Shown piece after piece: positions 16,558-26,512 of a stretch of DNA of 64,000 nucleotides. The notes beneath the pieces are model-generated. The model worked only from the letters and a program-made list of their open reading frames with translations, did not search any database and was not told the DNA's origin. The first letter of the stretch is position 1. The number at the start of each line of letters is the position of its first letter. Source of the stretch: Burkholderia cepacia (GTDB lineage: Bacteria > Pseudomonadota > Gammaproteobacteria > Burkholderiales > Burkholderiaceae). The translations under genes were made by a program, and so were the position numbers. Location: positions 3,348,001 to 3,412,000 of the forward strand of contig NZ_CP013444.1 in NCBI RefSeq assembly GCF_001718835.1, in the 5' to 3' direction.

Positions 16558-17769
16558 TCAGTCGCCCGCCTGCGGCCGCCCGATCAGCAGCCACGCGGCG
16601 ACGGCCGCGACGAGCGTGACGGGGATGCTCGCGCCGATCACGACCGGCGCGCTGCGGCCGGCGGCGAGCAGCGTCGCGGCCGCGAGCGGCCCGACGACGG
16701 AACCGAGCCGGCCGACGGCCACCGCCGTGCCGACGCCCGTACCGCGCATCGCGGTCGGGTAGTAGATCGCTGCGAGCGCATACAGCACCGACTGCCCGCC
16801 GACCACGAACATCCCGGCCGCGAACGCGGCCGCCGCGAGCGACGCGAAGCCGGGCGCGGCCGCGAGCGCGGCGAGCGACAGCACGATCCCGACATACATG
16901 CCGCCGACCACGCGCGACGCGCGCATCCGGTCGAGCGCCGCGCCGATGCCGAGCGCGCCGAGCCCCGCACCGACGTTGAACGCGATCTGCACGAGGCCGA
17001 CGTGCTCGCGATCGAGCCCGCGCGCGGCCATCAGCGACGGCAGCCAGTTCAGCAGGAAGTAGAGGACGATCAGCGTGCAGAAGTAGCTGACCCACAGCGC
17101 GACCGTCGACGTCGTGCGGCCGTCGCCGAACAGCGTGCGGGCGACGCTCGTGCGCGCGGCCGCGGCCTGCGTGCCGGCGACGTCGAGATACGCGCGCGAC
17201 TCGGGCAGGCACCACACCAGCAGCGGCACGAGCAGCAGCGGCCCCGCGCCGCCGACGTAGAAGATGTGCCGCCATTCGGTATCGCCGGCGAGCAGCACGC
17301 CGATCAGCGACGCGATCACGCCGCCGAACGGGATGCCGCAGTACATCGTCGCCACCGCGCTGCTGCGCGAGCGCGGCTCGACCGCTTCGGACGACAGCGC
17401 GATCAGGTTCGGCATCGCGCCGCCGAGCCCGATGCCGGTCAGCACGCGCACGACGACGAGCATCGCGAAGGTCGACACCTGCGCGGTGGCGATCGACAGC
17501 AAGCCGAACAGCACGACCGACGCGATCAGCACGCGCTTGCGGCCGATCCGGTCGGCGAGCCGCCCGCCGAGCATCGCGCCGGGCAGCAGCCCGAAGGTGC
17601 CCGCGCTGAACGCGATGCCCATCTGCGACACGGAGAGCCCGAATTCGCGCGCCATGCGCGGTGCTGCAACGCCGACCGACTGCAGGTCGAGCCCTTCGAG
17701 GAGGGCGATCGCGAAACACAGTGCGAGCGTGGTCGCGATCGCCGGCTTCTCTGCAACATAGGTGTTCAT
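16558..17769 (-). CDS. MFS transporter, aromatic acid:H+ symporter type
   Basis: A 403-residue major-facilitator protein with about 12 membrane segments. The start ATG at 17769 is preceded by GGAGACAAA. The loop GRLADRIGRKRVLI is the MFS signature between TM2 and TM3, and MPNLIALSSEAVEPRSRS is typical of the aromatic acid/H+ symporter branch (PcaK, MhpT, BenK relatives). As the first gene of a unit with a porin and an exported feruloyl esterase, it most likely imports ferulate or a related phenylpropenoid across the inner membrane. A palindrome matching the one ahead of ech lies about 92 bases upstream. Confidence 0.9.
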   Translation of the reverse strand: MNTYVAEKPAIATTLALCFAIALLEGLDLQSVGVAAPRMAREFGLSVSQMGIAFSAGTFGLLPGAMLGGRLADRIGRKRVLIASVVLFGLLSIATAQVSTFAMLVVVRVLTGIGLGGAMPNLIALSSEAVEPRSRSSAVATMYCGIPFGGVIASLIGVLLAGDTEWRHIFYVGGAGPLLLVPLLVWCLPESRAYLDVAGTQAAAARTSVARTLFGDGRTTSTVALWVSYFCTLIVLYFLLNWLPSLMAARGLDREHVGLVQIAFNVGAGLGALGIGAALDRMRASRVVGGMYVGIVLSLAALAAAPGFASLAAAAFAAGMFVVGGQSVLYALAAIYYPTAMRGTGVGTAVAVGRLGSVVGPLAAATLLAAGRSAPVVIGASIPVTLVAAVAAWLLIGRPQAGD

Positions 17770-17860
17770 TTTGTCTCCAGTCCTATGCAAATCCCACGCG
17801 CGCATCCGCCGGCGGCCAGAGGCCGACGAACGCGCTGTCTCCTGATCGAACGGCAGCTTT

Positions 17861-17877
17861 TATCAGGCTGCCTGATT
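17861..17877. promoter_or_regulatory. Probable MarR-family operator ahead of the MFS-porin-esterase unit
   Basis: The palindrome ATCAGG-CTG-CCTGAT (17862-17876) differs by one central base from the core of the palindrome at 22247-22267 ahead of ech. Two such sites, each upstream of a ferulate transcription unit and with a MarR gene in the same cluster, point to one shared repressor. Binding is inferred. Confidence 0.65.
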
Positions 17878-17886
17878 ATGTAGTCG

Positions 17887-17917
17887 AAAAAAACCGGTCG
17901 GCAGCTCACCCGACCGG
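17887..17917 (-). terminator. Rho-independent terminator after the fcs gene
   Basis: On the minus strand an 8-bp perfect stem (17910-17917 with 17894-17901, sequence CCGGTCGG/CCGACCGG) with an 8-base loop is followed by seven T residues. It lies 8 bases past the fcs stop and separates the ech-vdh-fcs transcript from the MFS unit downstream. Confidence 0.85.
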
Positions 17918-17924
17918 CCAATGC

Positions 17925-19827
17925 TCAAGCGTGGATCACATCCGGGTCACCGGCCGCCGGGTCGCCGGCCGTCGCGTCGTACAGCGCGTCGATCGTCGCC
18001 GCGCGATGCTTCTGCACGGCCGCCTGGTTCAGCGAGCCCTTGTCGGTGACCTCGCCGAGATCGAGCGACGGCGGCGTGTCGATCAGCCGGATGCGCGCGA
18101 CGAACGTCGAACCGCCGCTCGCATGCCGGTTCAGCGCGACGAGCCATGCCGCGAACGCCGCGCGCACGGCCGGCGCGCGCAGCACCTCGGAAACCGATGC
18201 ATCTGCCGCGAGCCCCGCCAGCGCGCGGCACGCGTCGACGCGCGGAAACACCAGCAAGCCGATGTCGTCTCGATCGATCCCGGTGACGACCACGTCCTGC
18301 ACGTACGGCGCGCCGCTCGACACCGCGTTCGCGCGCAACGGCCCGACGCTGACGAACGTGCCGCTGCTCAGCTTGAAATCCTCGGTCAGCCGGCCGTCGA
18401 ACAGCAGCCCGAGTTCCGGCCGCGCCGGATCGGCAAAGACGCCCCGCGTCGCCGCTGCGGTAATAGCCTTCTTCGTCGAACACGTCGCGCGGATCGACGT
18501 CCGCGTGCCAGTATCCGCGCATCACGTTCGGCCCCTTGAAGCGCAGTTCGTGCTTGCCGCCGCACGGCACCAGCTTCGCGTCGCAGCCAGGCGCGGGCAG
18601 CCCGATGTAGCCGGCGCGCATCAGCGGCCCCGTCGTGAACAGGCACGACGGCGACGCCTCCGTCATCCCGAGGCCGGCCATGATCCGGATGCGCTCGCCG
18701 CAATGCGCTTCGGTCACGCGGTCGAGCCGGTCCCACGCGGCCTGCGACAGCCCCGCGCCGCCGAAGAAATACAGCTTCACGCGCGAGAAGAACGTGTCGC
18801 GCAACGCCGCATCGCGTTCGAGCGCGGCGGTCAGCTCTTCCCAGCCCTTCGGCACGTTGAAGTAGATCGTCGGTGCGATCTCGCGCAGGTTGCGCACGGT
18901 TTCGTCGAAGCGGCCCGGCACCGGGCGGCCGTCGTCGACATACAGCGAGCCGCCGTTGTACAGCGCGATGCCGAGGTTGTGACTGCCGCCGAACGTGTGA
19001 TTCCACGGCAGCCAGTCGACCAGCACCGGCGGTTCGTGCGTCAGCTCGGGCATCGTCTGGCGCAGCATCTGCTGGTTGCTGCACAGCATCCGGTGCGTGG
19101 TCGGCACCGCCTTCGGCTGCTTCGTCGAACCGGACGTGAACAGGATCTTCGCGAGATGGTCGGGGCCGACCGCCGCATGGATTTCATCGATCGTGCGCGG
19201 GACGGTGTCGAGCATGCGCGCGAACGGCACGGCGTCGCGCCCTGCGTCGGCACTGCCGCCCTGCGCGACGATCAGCGCCGCATCGGCCGGCAGCGTCGCG
19301 TCGAGCGCACGCGCGAACGGCGCGCGCTCCGCGACGAACACCGCGCCCGGCCGCAGCACGCCAAGCGTGTGACGCAGCTTGCCGTAGTCGGTCGACACCA
19401 GCGAATACGCGGGCGAGATCGGCGAGTACGGCACGCCGGCCAGCATCGCCGCGAACATCAGCTGCAGATGCTCGAGATCGTTGCCGGACAGCACCGCGAG
19501 CGGGCGCTCGGCCGTCAGCCCGAGATCGACGAGGCCCTGGCCGAGCGCGCGGGCGCGTTCGAGCATCTGCGCATAGGTGATCTCGATCCAGCGGCCGTCG
19601 GCGCCGCGCCGTGCAGCCAGCACGCGGTCGGGATGCGCGTGCGCGCCGTTCGCGAGGCAATCGGTGAGGCGCTCCGGATACGCGCCGAGCGGTTCGAGCG
19701 CGTGCAGCCGCCAGGTGCCGTCGCCGTCACGATGGATGTCGGTGTCGCCCTGCGCGACCGCCACCGCGCGATAGCGTGCGCCGCCGGCATTGCGATCCGT
19801 GGCGTGCGAGGTCATCGATGCGTTCAT
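17925..19827 (-). pseudogene. fcs: Feruloyl-CoA synthetase, frameshifted
   Basis: An adenylate-forming ligase that would activate ferulate to feruloyl-CoA. From the ATG at 19827 (GAGAGGG ahead) the frame runs MNASMTSHATDRNAGGARYR and has the AMP-binding core ILFTSGSTKQPKAVPTTH, the GGAGLSQ and GLGMTEASP motifs and YYRSGDA. After that the sense frame is lost at a run of four C's on the plus strand (18442-18445). Deleting one G on the coding strand restores GDAGVFADPARPELGLLFDG, and the rest continues in the frame ending RAATIDALYDATAGDPAAG before the stop at 17925. The C-terminal domain with the catalytic lysine is therefore lost in the encoded protein. A sequencing slip in the homopolymer is the alternative. 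Confidence 0.85.
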
Positions 19828-19837
19828 CGTTTCCCTC

Positions 19838-21286
19838 TCAGATCGGGTAGTGCCGCGGCGTGGTCTGCACGGTGATCCAGCGCAGCTCGGTGAATTCGGC
19901 GATCGACGCGCGGCTGCCGAAGCGGCCGTAACCGCTCGCCTTCGTGCCGCCGAACGGCATCTGCGCCTCGTCGTGCACGGTCGGCCCGTTGACGTGGCAG
20001 ATCCCCGATTCGATCCGGCGGGCAACCGTCATCGCCCGTGCGATATCGCGGCTGAACACGCTCGCCGACAGCCCGAACTCGCTGTCGTTCGCGAGCGCGA
20101 CCGCTTCGTCGTCGCTGTCCGCGCGCAGGATCGCGACCACCGGCGCGAACGATTCCTCGCGATAGAGGCGCATGTCGCGCGTGACGCCGTCGACGATCGC
20201 GGGCTGCATCGTCGCGCCTTCGACGCGGCAGCCGAGCGGCAGTTGCGCGCCGTGCGCACGCGCATCCTCGACCAGCGACGCTGCGCGCACGGCGGCCGCC
20301 GCGTCGACCATCGTGCCGAGCGGATGGCCTGCGAGCGGATCGCCCGCGACCAGCGTGCGCGCCTTGGCGGCGAGACGCTCGACGAGCGCATCGGCGATCG
20401 GCCGCGCAGCGATCACGCGCTCGGTCGACATGCAGATCTGCCCCTGGTTGAAGAACGCGCCGAACGCGATCGCATCGACTGCCGCATCGAGATCGGCGTC
20501 GTCGAGCACGAGCACCGGCGCCTTGCCGCCGAGTTCGAGCAGCACGGGTTTCAGGTGCGCGGCCGCGTGGCGCGCGATGATGCGGCCGACGTGCGTCGAC
20601 CCGGTGAAGTTGATCCGCTTCACGTGCGGATGCGCGATCATCCGTTCGACGAGTTCGGGCGCATCGGCTGCCGCATGCGTGATCACGTTCACCACGCCCG
20701 CGCCAAGCCCCGCTTCGTCCAGCACCGCACCGATCAGCGCGTGCACGCCCGGACACGCCTCGGACGCCTTCAGCACGACCGTGTTGCCGCACGCGAGCGG
20801 CATCGCCAACGCACGCGTGCCGAGGATCACCGGCGCGTTCCACGGCGCGATGCCGAGCACCACGCCGCACGGCACGCGCATCGCGAGCGCGAGATTGCCG
20901 GGCACGTCGGACGGGATCACGTCGCCGTCGATCTGCGTCGTCATCGACGCGGCCTCGCGCAGCATGTTCGCCGCGAGCGTCACGTTGAAGCCGAGCCAGC
21001 CCGGCGTCGCGCCCGTTTCGGCGACGCCCGTCGCGACGATCTCGTCGATGCGCGCGTCCATCAGGTCGGCCGCCTTCAGCAGCCGGCGGCGCCGCTCCGT
21101 CGGCGCGAGCGCCGCCCATGCGGGAAACGCGCGATGCGCGGCGTCGATCGCCGCGTCGGCGTCGGCCACGCCGGCCGCCGGCGCGCGCGACGCGAGCGCG
21201 CCGGTCGCGGGGTTGAAGCGGTCGAAGGTTCGGCCGTCGCGGGCGGTGCACCACTCGCCCGCGATCAGCATCCGTCTGTCGGTCAT
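19838..21286 (-). CDS. vdh: Vanillin dehydrogenase (aldehyde dehydrogenase family)
   Basis: A 482-residue NAD(P)-dependent aldehyde dehydrogenase that should oxidise vanillin to vanillate after feruloyl-CoA cleavage. It shows the cofactor motif INFTGSTHVGRIIA, the general-base glutamate in LLELGGKAPVLVLDDADLD (about residue 250) and the nucleophilic cysteine in NQGQICMSTERV (about residue 282). It matches salicylaldehyde/vanillin dehydrogenases by overall pattern. It lies between ech and fcs, 10 bases ahead of fcs, in the usual ech-vdh-fcs arrangement, which is the main reason for the specific name. Confidence 0.9.
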   Translation of the reverse strand: MTDRRMLIAGEWCTARDGRTFDRFNPATGALASRAPAAGVADADAAIDAAHRAFPAWAALAPTERRRRLLKAADLMDARIDEIVATGVAETGATPGWLGFNVTLAANMLREAASMTTQIDGDVIPSDVPGNLALAMRVPCGVVLGIAPWNAPVILGTRALAMPLACGNTVVLKASEACPGVHALIGAVLDEAGLGAGVVNVITHAAADAPELVERMIAHPHVKRINFTGSTHVGRIIARHAAAHLKPVLLELGGKAPVLVLDDADLDAAVDAIAFGAFFNQGQICMSTERVIAARPIADALVERLAAKARTLVAGDPLAGHPLGTMVDAAAAVRAASLVEDARAHGAQLPLGCRVEGATMQPAIVDGVTRDMRLYREESFAPVVAILRADSDDEAVALANDSEFGLSASVFSRDIARAMTVARRIESGICHVNGPTVHDEAQMPFGGTKASGYGRFGSRASIAEFTELRWITVQTTPRHYPI

Positions 21287-21348
21287 GTCGTCTCCTGCCT
21301 TGCCTGTCTCTCGTTACGGCTACGTTGGCGGTTGCTTCGGCGCTCGTC

Positions 21349-22179
21349 TCAGCGCTTGTATGCCTGCAGGCCCGGCTTGATCGTCTTGTCGTCGAGGAAC
21401 TGCTTCAGCCCCTGCTCACGGCCGCGCTCCGGATCGCGCAGCTGCGCCTGGTCGAGCTTCGCATACAGGTAATCCTCGCACTGCTCCCACGTGAGTTCGC
21501 GCGAACGCTTGAAGCCGTGCTTCGCCGCGCGCAGCACGACCGGGTTCTTGTCCATCAGCCGCGCGGCGAGCGCGATCGTCGCGTCGCGCAGGCCGGCCAG
21601 CGGCACGCTGCTGTTCACGAGGCCCATTTCCGCCGCGTCCACGCCGGTGAACGTGTCGCCGGTCATGATGTAGTGCAGCGCGCGACGATGCCCGACCGTG
21701 TCGGCCATCGCCTTGCTGACGAGGTTGCCCGGCGGGATGCCCCAATTGATCTCCGACAGCCCGAACACGGCCTCGTCCGCGGCGATCGCGAGATCGCACG
21801 CGACGAGCGGCGAGAACCCGCCGCCGAAACACCAGCCGTTCACCATCGCGATCGTCGGCTTGTTGTACATCCGCAGGCGGCGCCACTGCCATTCCGATGC
21901 GTCGCGGCGCACCTTTTCCTGCAGCGCGTCGGAGCCGCCGTCGATCTCGCGGAAATACTCCTTCAGGTCCATGCCGGCGGTCCACGCGGCGCCCGCGCCG
22001 GTCAGCACCAGCACCTTCGCTTCGTCGTCGAACTCGACCGCGTCGAGGACTTCCAGCATCTCCCGGTTCAGCGTCGGGCTCATTGCGTTGCGCTTCTCGG
22101 GGCGGTTCAGCGTGACCCACGCGATGCCGGCCTCCACGTTCACTTTCACGGTCTGCCAGCGGTTGTCGTACTTGCTCAT
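21349..22179 (-). CDS. ech: Feruloyl-CoA hydratase/lyase
   Basis: A 276-residue crotonase-fold enzyme that hydrates feruloyl-CoA and cleaves it to vanillin and acetyl-CoA. The N-terminus MSKYDNRWQTVKVNVEAG, the segment GAGAAWTAGMDLKEYFREID and the distal GLSEINWGIPPGNLVSKAMAD (catalytic glutamate) are characteristic of the p-hydroxycinnamoyl-CoA hydratase/lyase group. Length matches that group. The ATG at 22179 has AGGAA upstream; longer readings would run through the operator and are rejected. First gene of the ech-vdh-fcs transcript. Confidence 0.93.
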   Translation of the reverse strand: MSKYDNRWQTVKVNVEAGIAWVTLNRPEKRNAMSPTLNREMLEVLDAVEFDDEAKVLVLTGAGAAWTAGMDLKEYFREIDGGSDALQEKVRRDASEWQWRRLRMYNKPTIAMVNGWCFGGGFSPLVACDLAIAADEAVFGLSEINWGIPPGNLVSKAMADTVGHRRALHYIMTGDTFTGVDAAEMGLVNSSVPLAGLRDATIALAARLMDKNPVVLRAAKHGFKRSRELTWEQCEDYLYAKLDQAQLRDPERGREQGLKQFLDDKTIKPGLQAYKR

Positions 22180-22246
22180 GTCTGTTCCTGTCGTTCGTTC
22201 CGGTGCGATTCGGTGCGCAACATTCCTGCTGCGGACGGCTTCATTT

Positions 22247-22267
22247 AATATCAGGCTACCTGATATT
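22247..22267. promoter_or_regulatory. Probable MarR-family operator ahead of ech
   Basis: A perfect 9-3-9 palindrome: AATATCAGG, CTA, CCTGATATT. It lies 68 bases upstream of the ech start in an AT-rich patch and just downstream of the marR gene. The inner 15 bases recur with one change at 17862-17876. This is the size and symmetry expected for a MarR dimer site; feruloyl-CoA or a related CoA ester would be the usual inducer in this family. Confidence 0.75.
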
Positions 22268-22363
22268 GCAAGCGTCATGAGCGGCGGTGTAAACCCGGAT
22301 CGGGTGTCCTGTCGGGGATATCCGGGACAGCGAACTACCGGCGGTTTCGTGGGGTCGGGTACG

Positions 22364-22864
22364 TCAGCCGCGCAGGTTGCGCGAGAACAGTTCGAGCGCG
22401 CGCTGCACGTGCGCGGCGTCGTCGGACGAGATGTCGCCGAGCATGCGCGCCTCCAGCGGGCGCAGCACGGCTTCGCATTCGCGCAGCATCGCCGCGCCTG
22501 CATCGGTCAGCGTCAGCAGGATGATGCGACCGTGCGACGGGTCGGCCTCGCGCGTGACGAAACCGCGGGCGGCCATCACGCTCATCACTTCGTTCGCCGA
22601 TTGCGGCGTGATCCACGAGCGCTCGGCCAGCTGCGCGTTCGACGATGCGCCGCGCGCCTCGAGCACCGACAGCGCCGTGTATTGCGCGAGCGTGATGCCG
22701 AGCGGCGCGAGCGCGTCGGTCATGTGACGGCGCAGCAGCCGGTCGAGGCCGCCGATCACGTAGGTCAGGCGTTGTTGCACGCGGGCTTTCGGCTTGTCGC
22801 CCGTGGCGCAGGCGGCGCTTTTCGCGTTCCTGGAATTCGCGGACTTGGTCGGTGCGGAACTCAT
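22364..22864 (-). CDS. MarR-family transcriptional regulator of the ferulate genes
   Basis: A 166-residue MarR protein: helix YVIGGLDRLLRRHMTDALAPLGITLAQYTALSVLEA, the winged helix-turn-helix SSNAQLAERSWITPQSANEVMSVM and the wing READPSHGRIILLTLTDAG. It has an extra ~25-residue basic N-terminal tail. It lies upstream of ech on the same strand with the palindromic site between them. It resembles repressors of hydroxycinnamate catabolism (FerR, CouR, HcaR) in size and setting, but the effector is not proven by sequence. Confidence 0.9.
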   Translation of the reverse strand: MSSAPTKSANSRNAKSAACATGDKPKARVQQRLTYVIGGLDRLLRRHMTDALAPLGITLAQYTALSVLEARGASSNAQLAERSWITPQSANEVMSVMAARGFVTREADPSHGRIILLTLTDAGAAMLRECEAVLRPLEARMLGDISSDDAAHVQRALELFSRNLRG

Positions 22865-22923
22865 GGTGCGGGCGGGATGGAATTGCGGGCCATCTTACCA
22901 GCACGCGCGTGCGGTTCACGCCA

Positions 22924-23829
22924 TCAGCCGCGCACCGTACGCCTGAACGGGAACCGCGCGGCCGGCAAGCCCGCGTATCGCGTCTGCGCAACGAACACGC
23001 CGCCTGCATGCCCGTCACCGGCCAGCGCGTCATCGCTCAGCCCGACGCGCGCGCTCGTCACATACAACCGGCCTTCACCGTCGATCGCGACGCAGCTCGG
23101 CTGCGCGGTCGGCACGGCGATACGCTCCGTCTCGACCCCGTCCGGTCCATAACGCACCACCCTTCGGCCGCCCCACTGCGCATTCCACAATCCGCCGTCG
23201 CGATCCATCGTCGACCCGTCCGGGTCGCCGTCCGCATCCGTCAGCCTCGCGAACGGCCGCACGCCGGACGCGCCCGCGCGGCCGTAGTCGCAAACGAGGA
23301 TTTCGCGCACCAGCGAATCGCAGAAATGCATCTTCGTGCCGTCCGGCGAGAACGCGATGCTGTTCGCGATCGCGGCCGCGGGCAACGCGAGCCGCTCGAG
23401 CGTGAGATCGGGATTGAGCCGGTAGAACCCGCCGACCGCGCGCGGCGGCTCGCCGCCTTCGTCCTTCATCCCGAACACGAACGCGCCGAACGGATCGCAG
23501 CGCCCGTCGTTCAGCCGCGTCGGCAGATCGGGTTCGACGTCGACGATCCGCGTAAATGCACCGGTGCGCAGGTCGAAGAACGCGAGATGCGTCGCGAGCC
23601 CGACGAGCAGCACGTCCGGATCGTGCGTCAGCGCGAAGCACGCGAGCCGTTCGGGCATCGGCCACTGCGCGAGGTCCGAGCCGTCCGCGCGGCAGCGCCA
23701 CAGCCGCGCACCTTCGATGTCCGTCCAGTACAGCGCGTGCGTCGCGTCGCACCACGTCGCGCCTTCGCCGAGCGTGTTGCGGCTGTCCACGAGCAGCGTC
23801 GCCCGCGCCGCCTGAATCTGCTGTTGCAT
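22924..23829 (-). CDS. SMP-30/gluconolactonase-family lactonase (probable L-arabinonolactonase)
   Basis: A 301-residue six-bladed beta-propeller lactonase. The motifs LGEGATWCDATHALYWTDIEGARLW, DLPTRLNDGRCDPFGAFVFG (metal ligands) and NSIAFSPDGTKMHFCDS define the SMP-30 family, which opens sugar lactones with a divalent metal. The start ATG at 23829 has GGAGACAGC ahead of it. It is the last gene of the arabinose cluster, just after araH, so hydrolysis of L-arabinono-1,4-lactone to L-arabonate is the likely role. Confidence 0.85.
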   Translation of the reverse strand: MQQQIQAARATLLVDSRNTLGEGATWCDATHALYWTDIEGARLWRCRADGSDLAQWPMPERLACFALTHDPDVLLVGLATHLAFFDLRTGAFTRIVDVEPDLPTRLNDGRCDPFGAFVFGMKDEGGEPPRAVGGFYRLNPDLTLERLALPAAAIANSIAFSPDGTKMHFCDSLVREILVCDYGRAGASGVRPFARLTDADGDPDGSTMDRDGGLWNAQWGGRRVVRYGPDGVETERIAVPTAQPSCVAIDGEGRLYVTSARVGLSDDALAGDGHAGGVFVAQTRYAGLPAARFPFRRTVRG

Positions 23830-23892
23830 GCTGTCTCCAGAATGTCTGCCTGTATTCGCGCGCAGCCGCCCCGACAGCATCCGGCCCCGCCG

Positions 23893-24912
23893 TCAGACCC
23901 GCATCGCGCGCCGCTGGTTGCGACGATACTGGTCGAACAGCACCGCGAGCAACAGAATTCCGCCGCGTATCAGATATTGGTAAAAGGTCGGCACATTCAG
24001 CAGGCTCATCGCGTCCTGCACGGAGCCCATGATCAGCACGCCGACGAGCACGCCGGAGATCGTCGCGACGCCACCCGTCAGCGACACGCCGCCGAGCACG
24101 CACGCGGAGATCACGCCGAGTTCGAGGCCGACCGACGTCTTCGGATCGCCGAGGCTCATCCGCGACGCGAGCATCACGCCGGCGAAGCCCGTCACGAGCC
24201 CCTGCAGCACGAACACCGCGATCTTGATGCGCATCACCGGCAGCCCCGCGAGCAACGCCGCCTCGCCGTTGCCGCCGACGGCCAGCACGTTCTTGCCGAA
24301 CACCGTCCGACGCAGCAGGAAGCCGAACACGACGAAGCCGACGATGTTGCTCCAGATCGGATACGAGATGCCGAGGAACGACCCGCCGCCGAGATCGAAG
24401 AAGCGCTCCTCGGAGATCATCACCGCGTCGCCGTTCGACGTGATGAACGCGAGCCCGCGCACGACTTCCATCATCGCGAGCGTGACGATCAGCGAGTTGA
24501 TCCGCCAGCGCGCGATCAGCACGCCGTTCACGAGCCCGACCGCACCGCCCGCGAGCACGCCGGCCGCGATGCCGAGCACGACGCTGTGCGTCGCGGTGAT
24601 CAGCGTCGACGCGACGACGCCCGAGAACGCGACGATCGACGCCACCGACAGGTCGACTTCGCCGAGCGCGAGCACGAACATCATCGTCACCGCGATCGAG
24701 CCGATCAGCGTGACCGACAGCAGCAGGCCCTGGATGTTGCGCGGCGTGAGGAAGTCCGGCACCGTCAGCGACAGCGTCGCGAACAGCACGAGGAACACCA
24801 TCACGATGCCGGAGCGGTTGATCAGTTGCCACACGCCGCCGCGCGGGCGCGCCGCCGGCGCAGGCGTGTCGGGGGAAGGGGAAGTGCCTTGAGGTTGCAT
24901 GGCTTGGCTCAT
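23893..24912 (-). CDS. araH: Sugar ABC transporter permease (L-arabinose, AraH-like)
   Basis: A 339-residue inner-membrane permease of the ribose/arabinose class with about 10 hydrophobic segments. The family pattern MMFVLALGEVDLSVASIVAFSGVVAS and the cytoplasmic loop NVLAVGGNGEAALLAGLPVMRIKI contact the ATPase. The N-terminal ~30 residues are a polar Pro/Ala-rich cytoplasmic tail. It follows araG by 50 bases and precedes the lactonase. Arabinose specificity is taken from the clearly AraF-like binding protein in the same operon. Confidence 0.9.
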   Translation of the reverse strand: MSQAMQPQGTSPSPDTPAPAARPRGGVWQLINRSGIVMVFLVLFATLSLTVPDFLTPRNIQGLLLSVTLIGSIAVTMMFVLALGEVDLSVASIVAFSGVVASTLITATHSVVLGIAAGVLAGGAVGLVNGVLIARWRINSLIVTLAMMEVVRGLAFITSNGDAVMISEERFFDLGGGSFLGISYPIWSNIVGFVVFGFLLRRTVFGKNVLAVGGNGEAALLAGLPVMRIKIAVFVLQGLVTGFAGVMLASRMSLGDPKTSVGLELGVISACVLGGVSLTGGVATISGVLVGVLIMGSVQDAMSLLNVPTFYQYLIRGGILLLAVLFDQYRRNQRRAMRV

Positions 24913-24962
24913 GTCGTTACTCGTTTCCGTTCACGTTTCGCTTCGGTCCTGCTTTCGCGCCG

Positions 24963-26492
<1,530 letters not shown>

Positions 26493-26512
26493 CGCGTCCT
26501 CGCCGGCCGTCG

